Positions 48,516-56,657 of a stretch of 64,000 nucleotides of DNA are shown here, in pieces. Location of the stretch: the NCBI GenBank assembly GCA_002351925.1, contig DEHM01000005.1, forward strand, positions 1 through 64,000, in the 5' to 3' direction. The notes beneath the pieces were generated by a model. It had not been told where the DNA came from, did no database searches, and saw only the letters and a program-made list of their open reading frames with translations. Numbering within the stretch: position 1 is the first letter of the stretch; every line of letters begins with the position of its first letter. This DNA is from Bacteroidales bacterium UBA2800 (GTDB taxonomy: Bacteria > Bacteroidota > Bacteroidia > Bacteroidales > Paludibacteraceae). The translations under genes were made by a program, and so were the position numbers.

Positions 48516-49484
48516 TCCCCGCAGTATACAGATACTATAGAGCATGCCGATAAGCATGGTGAATTTCACCACTTGTTGGCATGTTTTGTAGTCGCTGGGT
48601 ATCTTGGCGGCCCAGAGCAGCCAGCCGGCACATATCAGCGGTGTCACGATGCCTAAGGCGATATAGCGTGTGCTGAGGCTGGTCCAGACGGTGGGGAAGG
48701 GGAGTACGTGCCACCAGAAATGGCCGATGATAGCGAGCGTCAGCACGATCAGCATACTCACAAACACTTTCGTCCACAGCTCTCCCCACACGATGGGCAG
48801 CGTGTGACACTCCAGTTCACGGTCACCCATCTGGTCTTGCAGATCTTTGATTACCTCGCGTATCCATGTCAGCAGCATGGCGAATAGTGCAAACCCACCG
48901 AGCCAGGCGTATAGGTCGTGCTCCAGCGTCATGTAGGGCAGCACTGCGGCATAGCTTAGCTTCAGTTGCGCCACGTTGGCCAGTGCGACGACCATGGGCG
49001 TCAGGCCTGCCAGCAACGCAATCGTCAGGTTGCCGATCATCATCAGCCGTTTGTAGCTCGATGAGTAGAACCACAGCAGTCCGGGTACCAGCACAAACAG
49101 CGAACCCAGCGTCAGGCTACGCAGCAGAATCGCAGCAACGATGCCGCATAGCGCACCCGTGATGCTCAATCCTACACTCAGTCGCATGGCTGTCGGTTTG
49201 CTGACGCTACGCGTCACGATCAGTTCGTCGGGACGGTTGATACGGTCGATCTTCACGTCGAAATAGTCGTTCACCACATACCCGCCGGCCGCAATCAGAA
49301 CGGTAGCCAGTATGAGCAACCAGAGCACATAGCCCGGCAACTGCTCAGCGAAGCCCGGCTGACGCAGCACGGGTACGGCTACCCATTTCTCCATCAGCCA
49401 TACCAGCGCGGCAAGGAAGAGCAGATTGCCCCCCCTCACCAGTCGCAGTATGTCTTTTAGCTGTTCCAAAATCTCCAATCTCAA
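48510..49484 (-). CDS. UbiA-family prenyltransferase, probable geranylgeranylglyceryl-phosphate type
   Basis: 324 residues, eight or nine membrane helices. Mg-binding motif 1 is NDYFDVKIDRINRPDE (about 87-102) and motif 2 KDLQDQMGDRELE (about 214-226). Its place next to maf is the Bacteroides arrangement of the gene annotated as GGGP geranylgeranyltransferase. That would make it the second step after the GGGP synthase encoded at 29975. There is no ATG near the start: the frame begins with TTG 49484, inside a 7-base repeat array, and has a G7 tract at 49435-49429 (codons about 17-19), so start and stability of this N-terminus are uncertain. Confidence 0.8.
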   Translation of the reverse strand: MRLEILEQLKDILRLVRGGNLLFLAALVWLMEKWVAVPVLRQPGFAEQLPGYVLWLLILATVLIAAGGYVVNDYFDVKIDRINRPDELIVTRSVSKPTAMRLSVGLSITGALCGIVAAILLRSLTLGSLFVLVPGLLWFYSSSYKRLMMIGNLTIALLAGLTPMVVALANVAQLKLSYAAVLPYMTLEHDLYAWLGGFALFAMLLTWIREVIKDLQDQMGDRELECHTLPIVWGELWTKVFVSMLIVLTLAIIGHFWWHVLPFPTVWTSLSTRYIALGIVTPLICAGWLLWAAKIPSDYKTCQQVVKFTMLIGMLYSICILRGL

Positions 49485-49505
49485 ATTTCAAATCTCAAAT
49501 TACTC
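49471..49505 (-). repeat. 7-base tandem repeat at the UbiA start
   Basis: Plus-strand units ATCTCCA, ATCTCAA, ATTTCAA, ATCTCAA, ATTACTC. It fills the gap to the amylase gene (25 bases) and contains the TTG start of the UbiA gene. Confidence 0.8.
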
Positions 49506-49509
49506 AAAA

Positions 49510-51150
49510 TCATCGAATTTTGAGTATCACACCTCTCCATGCCGGCAATGTGATGCTTATCGGCTGGTCGGGCTGGAAGACGATGGTCTGTTTGCCGCCG
49601 CGTAGCAGGTCGGTCGCCGTAGCTTTGGCTTTGCCGTCCATGCCCAGATAGATAAATGCGTCGTCGGGGATGCGCACCTGTATCTCCTGTTCACGGTCAT
49701 GGAAATTGACGACTACCAGCAGCGTCTCTGTGCCCAGATGGCGGAGGAACGCATAGTGTTTCTGTTTGTTGAAACCCTCGCCTTGCGCATACGTGATGTC
49801 GTACATCTGGCCTTTCTGTATCGCGCGGTTGTCGCGTGCCAGCGTCAGCAGACGTTGGTAGAAAGCGCGCAGCTCGCGTTGCTCTTCGCTCAGTTTGGCG
49901 CCATCGAACAGTCCCTCGTTTGCCCAGGCTTGTATGCTCTTCAGCCCCCAGAAGTCGAAGATGGTGGTTCGTCCGTCAATGCCGGAAAAACCCTCTATGT
50001 CCATGCCCTTCTCGCCCAGTTCCTGGCCCATATAGACCATCACCGGACACTGGTTCAGCGCTGCCGTCACAATCATGGCGGGCTCGGCACAACTGCCGTC
50101 GCCGCAGAAGAAACCGCTGGCGATACGTTGCTCGTCGTGGTTCTCCATGAAGTAGAGCATATGCTTCAGCTGTGCGTCGCCATGTTGCATCCACTGACGT
50201 GTGATACCTTCTGCCGGCCAGTTCTTGGTCATCACACCACGCAGATAGTCGTACATACCTACTTTGTCGTATAGGTAGTCGAATCCGGCTTGCAGGTAGG
50301 CGTGATACTGATTCGGATCGTAGCACTCGCCTATAAACAGCATCTTCGGATGTTTCTTCTTCACCTGCGGTATGGCCCAGCCGAAGAACTCCACAGGTAC
50401 CATCTCTGCCATGTCCACACGCACGCCGTCAATCTTCTTGCCGGCCCAGAAGAGCAGGATGTCCAGCATCTTCTGCCAGGTGTCGGGTATGGGGAAAAAC
50501 TGTTTCTCGCGGCCGCCTTGATAGAAGACGCCGTAGTTCAGTTTCACGGTCTCATACCAGTCGTTCTCGCTCGGGTGACTCGTGAAGCAGTCGTTACCCG
50601 TCACTTTCGCCGGCATCTCCTCGTAGCCCTGCAGGTCTTTGTCCATCGTGAACTTCTCGCCGGGCAGGTAGTAGAAGTTGTTCAGCGGCGAGAATGCCCA
50701 CTCGGGATGATCGCCTTCGCCCAGGTCCTTCACGCCCTTGGGCTTCTGCGTGCTCTTATATTCGCGGCTCACGTGGTTGGGCACGAAGTCCATAATCACG
50801 CCCAGTCCGGCTTTGTGGGTTCGCTCTACCAACGCCTCAAACTCCGCCATGCGGTTCTTTTCGTCGCGGGCGATGTCGGGATGAACGTCATAATAGTCGG
50901 TGATGGCGTAGGGCGAACCGGCCTGGCCCTTGGTGATGGCGGGGTTGTTACGTTGCGCCGTGGCGTGACGGATAATACCGGTGTACCACACGTGCGTAGC
51001 GCCCAGGTCAGCTACGGCCTGCAGCGCACGCTCGTTGATATCTGCCATCGTGCCACATCCGTTCTCCTCCTTGGTGCCGCAACGCTGACGCGTCTCGTTG
51101 TAGTTGGTGAACAGACGAGGCAGTATTTGGTAAATTATCGGTTTGTTCAT
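49510..51150 (-). CDS. GH13 alpha-amylase, cytoplasmic
   Basis: 546 residues, starting MNKPIIYQILPRLFTNYNET without a signal peptide. GH13 conserved regions: DFVPNHV (I), GVRVDMAEM with the nucleophile Asp (II, about 262), FIGECYDP with the acid/base Glu (III, about 291) and FMENHDEQR (IV, about 360). The C-terminal beta domain ends LPAWRGVILKIR. Acts on internal maltodextrin or glycogen, in line with the GH57/GT4/GDE cluster at 23570-28082. It is 26 bases after ackA in the same direction, so it may be read from the pta promoter. Confidence 0.9.
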   Translation of the reverse strand: MNKPIIYQILPRLFTNYNETRQRCGTKEENGCGTMADINERALQAVADLGATHVWYTGIIRHATAQRNNPAITKGQAGSPYAITDYYDVHPDIARDEKNRMAEFEALVERTHKAGLGVIMDFVPNHVSREYKSTQKPKGVKDLGEGDHPEWAFSPLNNFYYLPGEKFTMDKDLQGYEEMPAKVTGNDCFTSHPSENDWYETVKLNYGVFYQGGREKQFFPIPDTWQKMLDILLFWAGKKIDGVRVDMAEMVPVEFFGWAIPQVKKKHPKMLFIGECYDPNQYHAYLQAGFDYLYDKVGMYDYLRGVMTKNWPAEGITRQWMQHGDAQLKHMLYFMENHDEQRIASGFFCGDGSCAEPAMIVTAALNQCPVMVYMGQELGEKGMDIEGFSGIDGRTTIFDFWGLKSIQAWANEGLFDGAKLSEEQRELRAFYQRLLTLARDNRAIQKGQMYDITYAQGEGFNKQKHYAFLRHLGTETLLVVVNFHDREQEIQVRIPDDAFIYLGMDGKAKATATDLLRGGKQTIVFQPDQPISITLPAWRGVILKIR

Positions 51151-51176
51151 TCAGTCAAATTATCAAATGTTCTGTC

Positions 51177-52367
51177 TCAGATGAGCGCCTCGGTATCCGA
51201 AGCAATCATCAGTTCTTCGTCCGTCGGAATCAGGCAAACGGTCACTTTCGAACCCTTCTTCGAGATGATACGCTCTTCGCCGCGTACTTTGTTGGCTTCT
51301 TCGTCCAACTCGATACCCAGGAAGCTCAGTCCTTTCATTACCTCGGCGCGGATATACGGATCGTTCTCTCCGATGCCGGCGGTAAAGACGAGGATGTCGA
51401 TACCGTTCATCGCAGCAGCGTACGCACCTATATATTTCTTCACGCGATAGATAAACATCTTACGCGCCAGATCGGCACGGTGGTTGCCCTCCTTGATAGC
51501 GGCATCTATGTCGCGGCAGTCGCTCGATACGCCACTCACGCCCAGCAGACCGGATTTCTTGTTCACTAGGTCGTTAAACTGCGCCGTATTCAGGTGCTCT
51601 TTGTCCATGATAAACGTTGCGGCACCCAGATCCAGGTCGCCTGCACGCGTACCCATTACCAGTCCTTCTACCGGCGTCAGACCCATACTGGTGTCTACGC
51701 TCTCGCCATTCAGCACAGCGGCACAACTGCCACCGCCACCGATATGGGCGGTTACTATCTTCTGTTTCTTCGGATCTACGCCCAGGAACTCACATACGCG
51801 AGCGCTCACGTAGCGGTGACTCGTGCCGTGGAAACCGTAGCGACGGATAGCATATTTCTCATATAGTTCGTACGGGAGCGCGTACATATACGCGTAGTCA
51901 GGCATCGTCTGATGGAAAGCGGTGTCGAATACGGCTACTTGCGGAACGCCGGGCAGCGTCTTCTCTATTGCCTCTATACCCTTCAGGTTAGCGGGGTTGT
52001 GCAGCGGAGCCAGTTCGATGCACTGTACAATCTCCTTCTTCACCTCCGGCGTGATGAGTACCGACTTGTTGAATTTCTCGCCGCCATGCACTACGCGGTG
52101 ACCTACGGCGTTGATCTCTTTCAGGTCCTTGATGCAACCTATCTCCGGATCTACCAGTTTGTCCAGAATCAGCTGGATACCTACGGTGTGCTCCGGCATC
52201 GATTTCTCGATTTTCAGTTTCTCGCCGTTGGGCAACTTAATCAGCAGGAAAGAGTCGGGTAGGCCGATCTTCTCCACGCCGCCTTGTGCCATCACTTTCT
52301 TGCTCTCCATCTCAAAGAGCTTGTACTTGATACTACTGCTTCCGCAGTTCAAAACTAAGATTTTCAT
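51177..52367 (-). CDS. ackA: Acetate kinase
   Basis: 396 residues, full length. MKILVLNCGSSSIKYKLFEM is the ASKHA phosphate-1 motif; GHRVVHGGEKF, VFDTAFHQTMP, GFHGTSHRYVS, THIGGGGS-equivalent AHIGGGGSCAA and FTAGIGEN follow. Makes ATP and acetate from acetyl phosphate. It is the second gene after pta; the spacer is a CTTACAG array. Confidence 0.95.
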   Translation of the reverse strand: MKILVLNCGSSSIKYKLFEMESKKVMAQGGVEKIGLPDSFLLIKLPNGEKLKIEKSMPEHTVGIQLILDKLVDPEIGCIKDLKEINAVGHRVVHGGEKFNKSVLITPEVKKEIVQCIELAPLHNPANLKGIEAIEKTLPGVPQVAVFDTAFHQTMPDYAYMYALPYELYEKYAIRRYGFHGTSHRYVSARVCEFLGVDPKKQKIVTAHIGGGGSCAAVLNGESVDTSMGLTPVEGLVMGTRAGDLDLGAATFIMDKEHLNTAQFNDLVNKKSGLLGVSGVSSDCRDIDAAIKEGNHRADLARKMFIYRVKKYIGAYAAAMNGIDILVFTAGIGENDPYIRAEVMKGLSFLGIELDEEANKVRGEERIISKKGSKVTVCLIPTDEELMIASDTEALI

Positions 52368-52393
52368 AAATATTAAATTGGTTTGTTAATTCT

Positions 52394-52461
52394 CTTACAG
52401 TCCGTAGGACGGTCTTACAGCAAAGCGGTCCTACAGTGGAACGGTCTTACAGCGAAGCGAT
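52394..52461. repeat. 16-base repeat array between pta and ackA
   Basis: CTTACAG-type starts at 52394, 52414, 52430 (CCTACAG) and 52446. The first unit holds a GTCC-GTA-GGAC hairpin, making the step 20 instead of 16. The array ends at the pta stop codon. Confidence 0.85.
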
Positions 52462-53459
52462 CATTTTATCGCCTGGTTCGCTGTAATTACCACCATTTGT
52501 ACGATGTCTTGTACTTTGCATCCGCGGCTCAGGTCGTTCACCGGCGCGGCTATACCTTGCAGTATCGGTCCTACGGCATCTGCGCCCGAGAAGCGCTCCA
52601 CCAGTTTGTAGCCAATGTTGCCGGCCTGCAGGTCGGGGAACACCAGCACGTTGGCCTTGCCGGCTACCGGGCTACCCGGCGCTTTGGTCTTGGCTACACT
52701 CTCTACCAGTGCGGCATCGGCTTGCAGCTCGCCGTCCAGTTGTAGGTCCGGCGCCATCTCTTTGGCCAGACGCGTGGCTTCGGCTACTTTGTCCACCAGT
52801 TCGTGCTTGGCGCTGCCTTTCGTCGAGAAGCTCAGCATCGCTACGCGCGGTTCAATACCGGCAATCGCCCGTGCTGTCTCTGCTGTCGATACGGCTATCT
52901 CTGCCAGTTGCTTGGCATCTGGATTGGGGTTTACGGCGCAATCGGCGAAGAGCAGGAACCCGTTCTCACCCAGTTGCTTCGCCGGCGTGAACATCAGGAA
53001 CGCACCGCTCACTATCGAGCAACCCGGCTTGGTCTTCAGTATCTGGAAGGCCGGACGGATCGTGTCGGCAGTCGTGCCGCGTGCTCCGGCCAGCTCGCCG
53101 TCGGCGTCGCCGGCTTTGATCATCAGACAGCCCAAGTAGAGCGGGTCCGATGCTTTCTTCTTGGCCTCCTCTTCGGTCATACCCTTTGCTTTGCGGAGCT
53201 CGAAGAGCAGATTGGCGTATTCCGCCATCTTCGGATCGTGAATCGGGTCAACAATCTTCGCCTCCTTGATGTGTTCATACCCCTTCTCCTTGGCCATACC
53301 CATGATGGTCTCGGGATTACCGATTAAAATAAGCTGCGCAATCTTGTCTCTTAGCAAGATATTGGCAGCCTCTAACGTACGCGGTTCATCGCCTTCCGGC
53401 AACACTATGCGCTGCGGATTGGCTTTCGCACGCGCAATCATTTGTTCCAAAATATCCAT
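52461..53459 (-). CDS. pta: Phosphate acetyltransferase
   Basis: 332 residues from MDILEQMIARAKANPQRIVL; an upstream ATG in frame overlaps the leader and is less likely. Family signatures: LPEGDEPRTLEAANIL, GELAGARGTTADTIRPA, SIVSGAFLM, AMLSFSTKGSA and FPDLQAGNIGYKLVERF. Short form without an N-terminal regulatory domain. Converts acetyl-CoA to acetyl phosphate for AckA. Leader of about 60 bases from the promoter at 53552-53521. Confidence 0.95.
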   Translation of the reverse strand: MDILEQMIARAKANPQRIVLPEGDEPRTLEAANILLRDKIAQLILIGNPETIMGMAKEKGYEHIKEAKIVDPIHDPKMAEYANLLFELRKAKGMTEEEAKKKASDPLYLGCLMIKAGDADGELAGARGTTADTIRPAFQILKTKPGCSIVSGAFLMFTPAKQLGENGFLLFADCAVNPNPDAKQLAEIAVSTAETARAIAGIEPRVAMLSFSTKGSAKHELVDKVAEATRLAKEMAPDLQLDGELQADAALVESVAKTKAPGSPVAGKANVLVFPDLQAGNIGYKLVERFSGADAVGPILQGIAAPVNDLSRGCKVQDIVQMVVITANQAIK

Positions 53460-53520
53460 AATATGATGTTGTTTTAGTCGTATTTGCGGCAACGGTGCGT
53501 CTTCCACCGTTTCCAGGGCA

Positions 53521-53552
53521 CAAAATTACAAAAAAGTTCGCATATATGCAAT
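53521..53552 (-). promoter_or_regulatory. pta-ackA promoter
   Basis: Minus strand: ATTG (53552-53549; one mismatch to TTTG), 20 bases, TAATTTTG (53528-53521); -33 region TTGCATATATGCGAA is a near palindrome. Confidence 0.75.
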
Positions 53553-53587
53553 ACCTGATATAAAAAAGTTTTTTTTTATCAAAAAAA

Positions 53588-53619
53588 TTTGGTCATGTCA
53601 AAAAAAAGTAGTACCTTTG
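53588..53619 (+). promoter_or_regulatory. Promoter of the OmpA-LysM gene
   Basis: TTTG (53588-53591), 20 bases, TACCTTTG (53612-53619); -33 region TTTGGTCATGTC. ATG 44 bases after the -7 box. Confidence 0.8.
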
Positions 53620-53663
53620 CACGCTGAATTGGTTTTTTGAACACACAAACTATCTTCTGCTAT

Positions 53664-55298
53664 ATGAAGAAATCTGTACTACTGATGACATTGCTCTGCG
53701 CGTCAACCCTACTGTTTGCCCAGGAGGAAAGCGTCAAAGGAGCACATCCCTACAAGGTCTCCGACGACGAGAAAGTTGCTACCGACTTCTCGCATTGGTC
53801 GTTGATTCCGCATGTCGGTTTCAACGTCTTCGATGGTGACTTCAATTCGGAGAAATCGCACGCTATCGGCTATCCCAGTGCGGGCCTGGATGTGGAATAC
53901 GACTTCACGCCGGTATGGGCCGTAGGTGCCGAGTACATGTTCAGTTGGTACAACGTGTCCGGTAAGACCAGCAATCCCGGCAATGCGGCTACGCTGCTCA
54001 AGGGTATGATGCATAAGGCTGGAGCCTATGTCTCCATGGACTTTATGAACCTTTTCTTCCCCCGCGCAAGAAAAAAAATCTGTAGTATCCAGGCTGTCGC
54101 CGGTGGTGGCTATGCTTGGTATAAAAATAGCACGATGTACCACGACAATCCCGAGGCAAATCCTACTTGGAAACGTGGCAATACGGTTAACTATATCAAT
54201 GAGGATGGCGACAATGCGCCGAGCTACATGAAGGACTACAAAGGGGTAGGGTTCTTGCAGGCCGGTCTGAATGTGGAGTTCAACCTCAACCGTACGATTG
54301 CTCTGGGTATCCGCGGTACTTACAACTATTTCATCAATGACTATCCTGACGGACGTGGTTATGCCGGCGCCAATGCGGTGGCTTCTAAGAACAACGATGG
54401 TCTCTTGGACGTGACGCTCAATATGCGCTTTAAGTTCAATGCCGTATCGAAGACCCACGTGCGCAATATTGCTAACGAGAATCAACTGCTCGAGCGTATG
54501 AAGGAAGACGAGGAGCCGAACACCAATGCCGGTATGGGCATGGGCCACGACACTGTCATCATCTACCACGATACTATCATCAAGCACTATCGTGAGGTAC
54601 GCAAAGAGGAGACCAATATCTACTACGTCTATTTCGACAACGGCAAGGCCTTCATCAAGGAGGATGGTCTGATCACCATCCAACAGGTGGCTGATCGTCT
54701 GGAGGAAGACTCTACGCTCTACGCTGTCGTAACGGGCTTCTGCGACAATACCGGTTCCGACAAACTCAACTATGCCCTGGGTGACAAACGTGCCGCCAAT
54801 GTCATGGATGAACTGAGCCAGGAGCACGGTATCTCTGACGAACGTATGTACGCCATGGGTATGGGTAAACTCATCGGTCGCCGCAGTCAGGCTTCCTATG
54901 GTCCTAACCGTCGCGCCGCTATCCGTTTGGTAGACAAGGCTACCTTCGAGCGGATGAAACTCAACCTGGATGAGAAGAAGTCGCAACGCACAGAAGAAAT
55001 CAAGACTGTGCCTATCTCCGAGAGCTCGCAGCACGAGAAGGTCAACACCTTCGCTATCCGCGACCATGAGTCCACTGTGACCCAGAAGTCCACGACGCTC
55101 TCCAAGCTGGCACGTCAGTACTATAGCAACACTCATTGCTGGGTATATATCTACATCGCTAACAAAGATCTTATTCCTAATCCGAATGCGCTTGAGCCGG
55201 GTGTCGAACTCATCATTCCTGAGTTGACCCAGGAGGAGATGCAGATTACGAAAGATCAGTGTCTGCGCCTGTACAAAAACGCCCGCAATAGTAAGTAA
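53664..55298 (+). CDS. OmpA-family outer-membrane protein with LysM-like C-terminus
   Basis: 544 residues from MKKSVLLMTLLCASTLLFAQ (signal). Residues about 40-265 form an eight-strand barrel (HWSLIPHVGFNVFDGDFNSE; aromatic strands). After a linker comes the OmpA peptidoglycan-binding domain, about 325-435, with YYVYFDNGKAFI, VVTGFCDNTGSDKLNYALGDKRAANV and GPNRRAAIRLV. The last ~60 residues (TLSKLARQYYSNTHCWVYIY, then IPNPNALEPGVELIIP) are a LysM-type fold. Anchors outer membrane to cell wall. The tRNA 169 bases downstream has no clear promoter of its own and may be co-transcribed. Confidence 0.9.
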   Translation: MKKSVLLMTLLCASTLLFAQEESVKGAHPYKVSDDEKVATDFSHWSLIPHVGFNVFDGDFNSEKSHAIGYPSAGLDVEYDFTPVWAVGAEYMFSWYNVSGKTSNPGNAATLLKGMMHKAGAYVSMDFMNLFFPRARKKICSIQAVAGGGYAWYKNSTMYHDNPEANPTWKRGNTVNYINEDGDNAPSYMKDYKGVGFLQAGLNVEFNLNRTIALGIRGTYNYFINDYPDGRGYAGANAVASKNNDGLLDVTLNMRFKFNAVSKTHVRNIANENQLLERMKEDEEPNTNAGMGMGHDTVIIYHDTIIKHYREVRKEETNIYYVYFDNGKAFIKEDGLITIQQVADRLEEDSTLYAVVTGFCDNTGSDKLNYALGDKRAANVMDELSQEHGISDERMYAMGMGKLIGRRSQASYGPNRRAAIRLVDKATFERMKLNLDEKKSQRTEEIKTVPISESSQHEKVNTFAIRDHESTVTQKSTTLSKLARQYYSNTHCWVYIYIANKDLIPNPNALEPGVELIIPELTQEEMQITKDQCLRLYKNARNSK

Positions 55299-55467
55299 CG
55301 TGCACTAAGGGTTCCGGGTTCCCTTAATAACCCGGGTCCCCAATAACCCTGGGGCCCCCAATGTAAACCAAGCCCATAGGGCTGTTTGCAGTGGGGAAGA
55401 GCGTAGCACAGAACGTAGCGCTATACAAGGACGAGGTCCGCAGTCGCGCGAGTTCTGATGCAAGCGA
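55299..55467. other. Gap before the tRNA, GC-rich repeats
   Basis: Holds three near-tandem copies of CCCAATAACCC-like sequence (about 55318-55365) with small hairpins such as GGGTTCCGGGTTCCC. No gene and no consensus promoter were found here. Confidence 0.5.
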
Positions 55468-55542
55468 GGTCCTATAGCTCAGTTGGTTAGTAGCACCTGA
55501 CTCATAATCAGGGGGTCCTTGGTTCAAGCCCAAGTGGGACCA
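55468..55542 (+). tRNA. tRNA with CAT anticodon (Met or Ile2), extra base in the D arm
   Basis: 75 bases: acceptor GGTCCTA/TGGGACC, anticodon arm CCTGA-CTCATAA-TCAGG, T arm CTTGG-TTCAAGC-CCAAG, discriminator A, no CCA. The D arm reads GCTC-AGTTGGTTA-GTAGC, where GAGC is expected; one extra T bulges the D stem. The GACTCATAATC anticodon stem occurs in tRNA-Ile2 (C modified to lysidine) as well as in some elongator Met tRNAs, so identity is open. Confidence 0.85.
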
Positions 55543-55544
55543 CG

Positions 55545-55583
55545 ACAGGAGGATAGTCCCGCGACCATCCTCCTGTTCTTTTT
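55545..55583 (+). terminator. Terminator after the tRNA
   Basis: ACAGGAGGAT (55545-55554) and ATCCTCCTGT (55567-55576) pair perfectly, followed by TCTTTTT. Confidence 0.9.
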
Positions 55584-55598
55584 GAAAAAGGCAGTGAT

Positions 55599-56657
55599 AT
55601 GTATCGTTTTTGGCTCATAGTGTCCATGCTCCTGCTCTCCGTGCTCGGAGAGCCGCTCTATGCGCTTACTCCTGCGCAGAAACGCGCGAAAGCTAAGGAA
55701 GTGCAACTCCGCAAGCGCGAAGCCGCCAAGCGTAAGGCTGAGAAGAAGAAGGAGGCGCAGCGTCGTGCCGCCAAACGCAAGCGTATCAAGGAGGGCAAGC
55801 TCTTGCTCTACGTCTATTCCTACGACCTGCGCACCGGCGATCCTCTGCCTGCCACCCATATCCAGGTGCAGGATGTCAATGCGCGCCCGGGCAAGCGACC
55901 GTTGATCAACAAGGCTACCGACACCAAGCGTGCGCGTGTTAACAAGACGCTGCCTGCCGGACGCTACTGGGCTTATGCTGCCAAGACGGGCTATTTCGCT
56001 TCCGACACGCTTCGTTTCGACCATCGCGACGACGAGGACACCGTGCGTATCGCGCTCTATCCGGAGACGCGTCTCACGTTCACTGTCACCGATAGCCTCA
56101 CTTCTCGTCCCGTGGTGGCCAATGTCATCGTCCGCAACCACGAGCAACGCAAAGTGATGCAGACCACGTCCGACTCGCTCCATGCTACCTTGGCTGTCCT
56201 TCTGGACGACCGAATGCCTTTCTATACTGTTGAGGCGACGGCCATCAACTATTTCCCCTTCCGCGACACCATCGCCGATCCCCATCACTTTGGTGGCATC
56301 CGCATGTCGCCGCGCGAGGTGAAGACTTTCGTGCTCCACAATATCTATTTCGCTACCGGCAAGACGCAGATACTGCCTTCTTCCGAGCCGGCATTGCAGG
56401 AACTCTATCGTTTCCTCCAGTCACGCCCCAACCAGTCGATCCGCATCGTCGGCCATACCGACAATATCGGTTCCGATCGCAGCAACCAGGCGCTGTCGGA
56501 AGGCCGTTGTAAAGAGGTGCGCCAGGCCATGATCGATCGTGGCATAGCCCCCGGCCGTATACAAACAGAGGGCCGCGGCGAGCGCGACCCTATTGTTCCC
56601 AACGACTCCGACGAGCACCGCCAGATGAACCGCCGTGTCGAAATCGTCCTGCTTTAA
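55599..56657 (+). CDS. OmpA-family protein with basic N-terminus
   Basis: 352 residues. Signal MYRFWLIVSMLLLSVLGEPLYA, then about 45 residues almost purely Lys/Arg/Ala/Glu (KRAKAKEVQLRKREAAKRKA), a probable coiled or cell-wall-binding stretch. Two carboxypeptidase-like beta domains follow (YVYSYDLRTGDPLPATHIQV; LTFTVTDSLTSRPVVANVIV), then OmpA at about 245-352 with NIYFATGKTQILPSS, IRIVGHTDNIGSDRSNQALS and MNRRVEIVLL. Periplasmic, binds peptidoglycan. Sixteen bases after the tRNA terminator; no consensus promoter seen, so expression is unclear. Overlaps the convergent ATPase gene by four bases. Confidence 0.85.
   Translation: MYRFWLIVSMLLLSVLGEPLYALTPAQKRAKAKEVQLRKREAAKRKAEKKKEAQRRAAKRKRIKEGKLLLYVYSYDLRTGDPLPATHIQVQDVNARPGKRPLINKATDTKRARVNKTLPAGRYWAYAAKTGYFASDTLRFDHRDDEDTVRIALYPETRLTFTVTDSLTSRPVVANVIVRNHEQRKVMQTTSDSLHATLAVLLDDRMPFYTVEATAINYFPFRDTIADPHHFGGIRMSPREVKTFVLHNIYFATGKTQILPSSEPALQELYRFLQSRPNQSIRIVGHTDNIGSDRSNQALSEGRCKEVRQAMIDRGIAPGRIQTEGRGERDPIVPNDSDEHRQMNRRVEIVLL

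Noticed and set aside
55324..55533. Minus-strand open frame over the CAT tRNA
   Set aside because: Same antisense-tRNA artefact.
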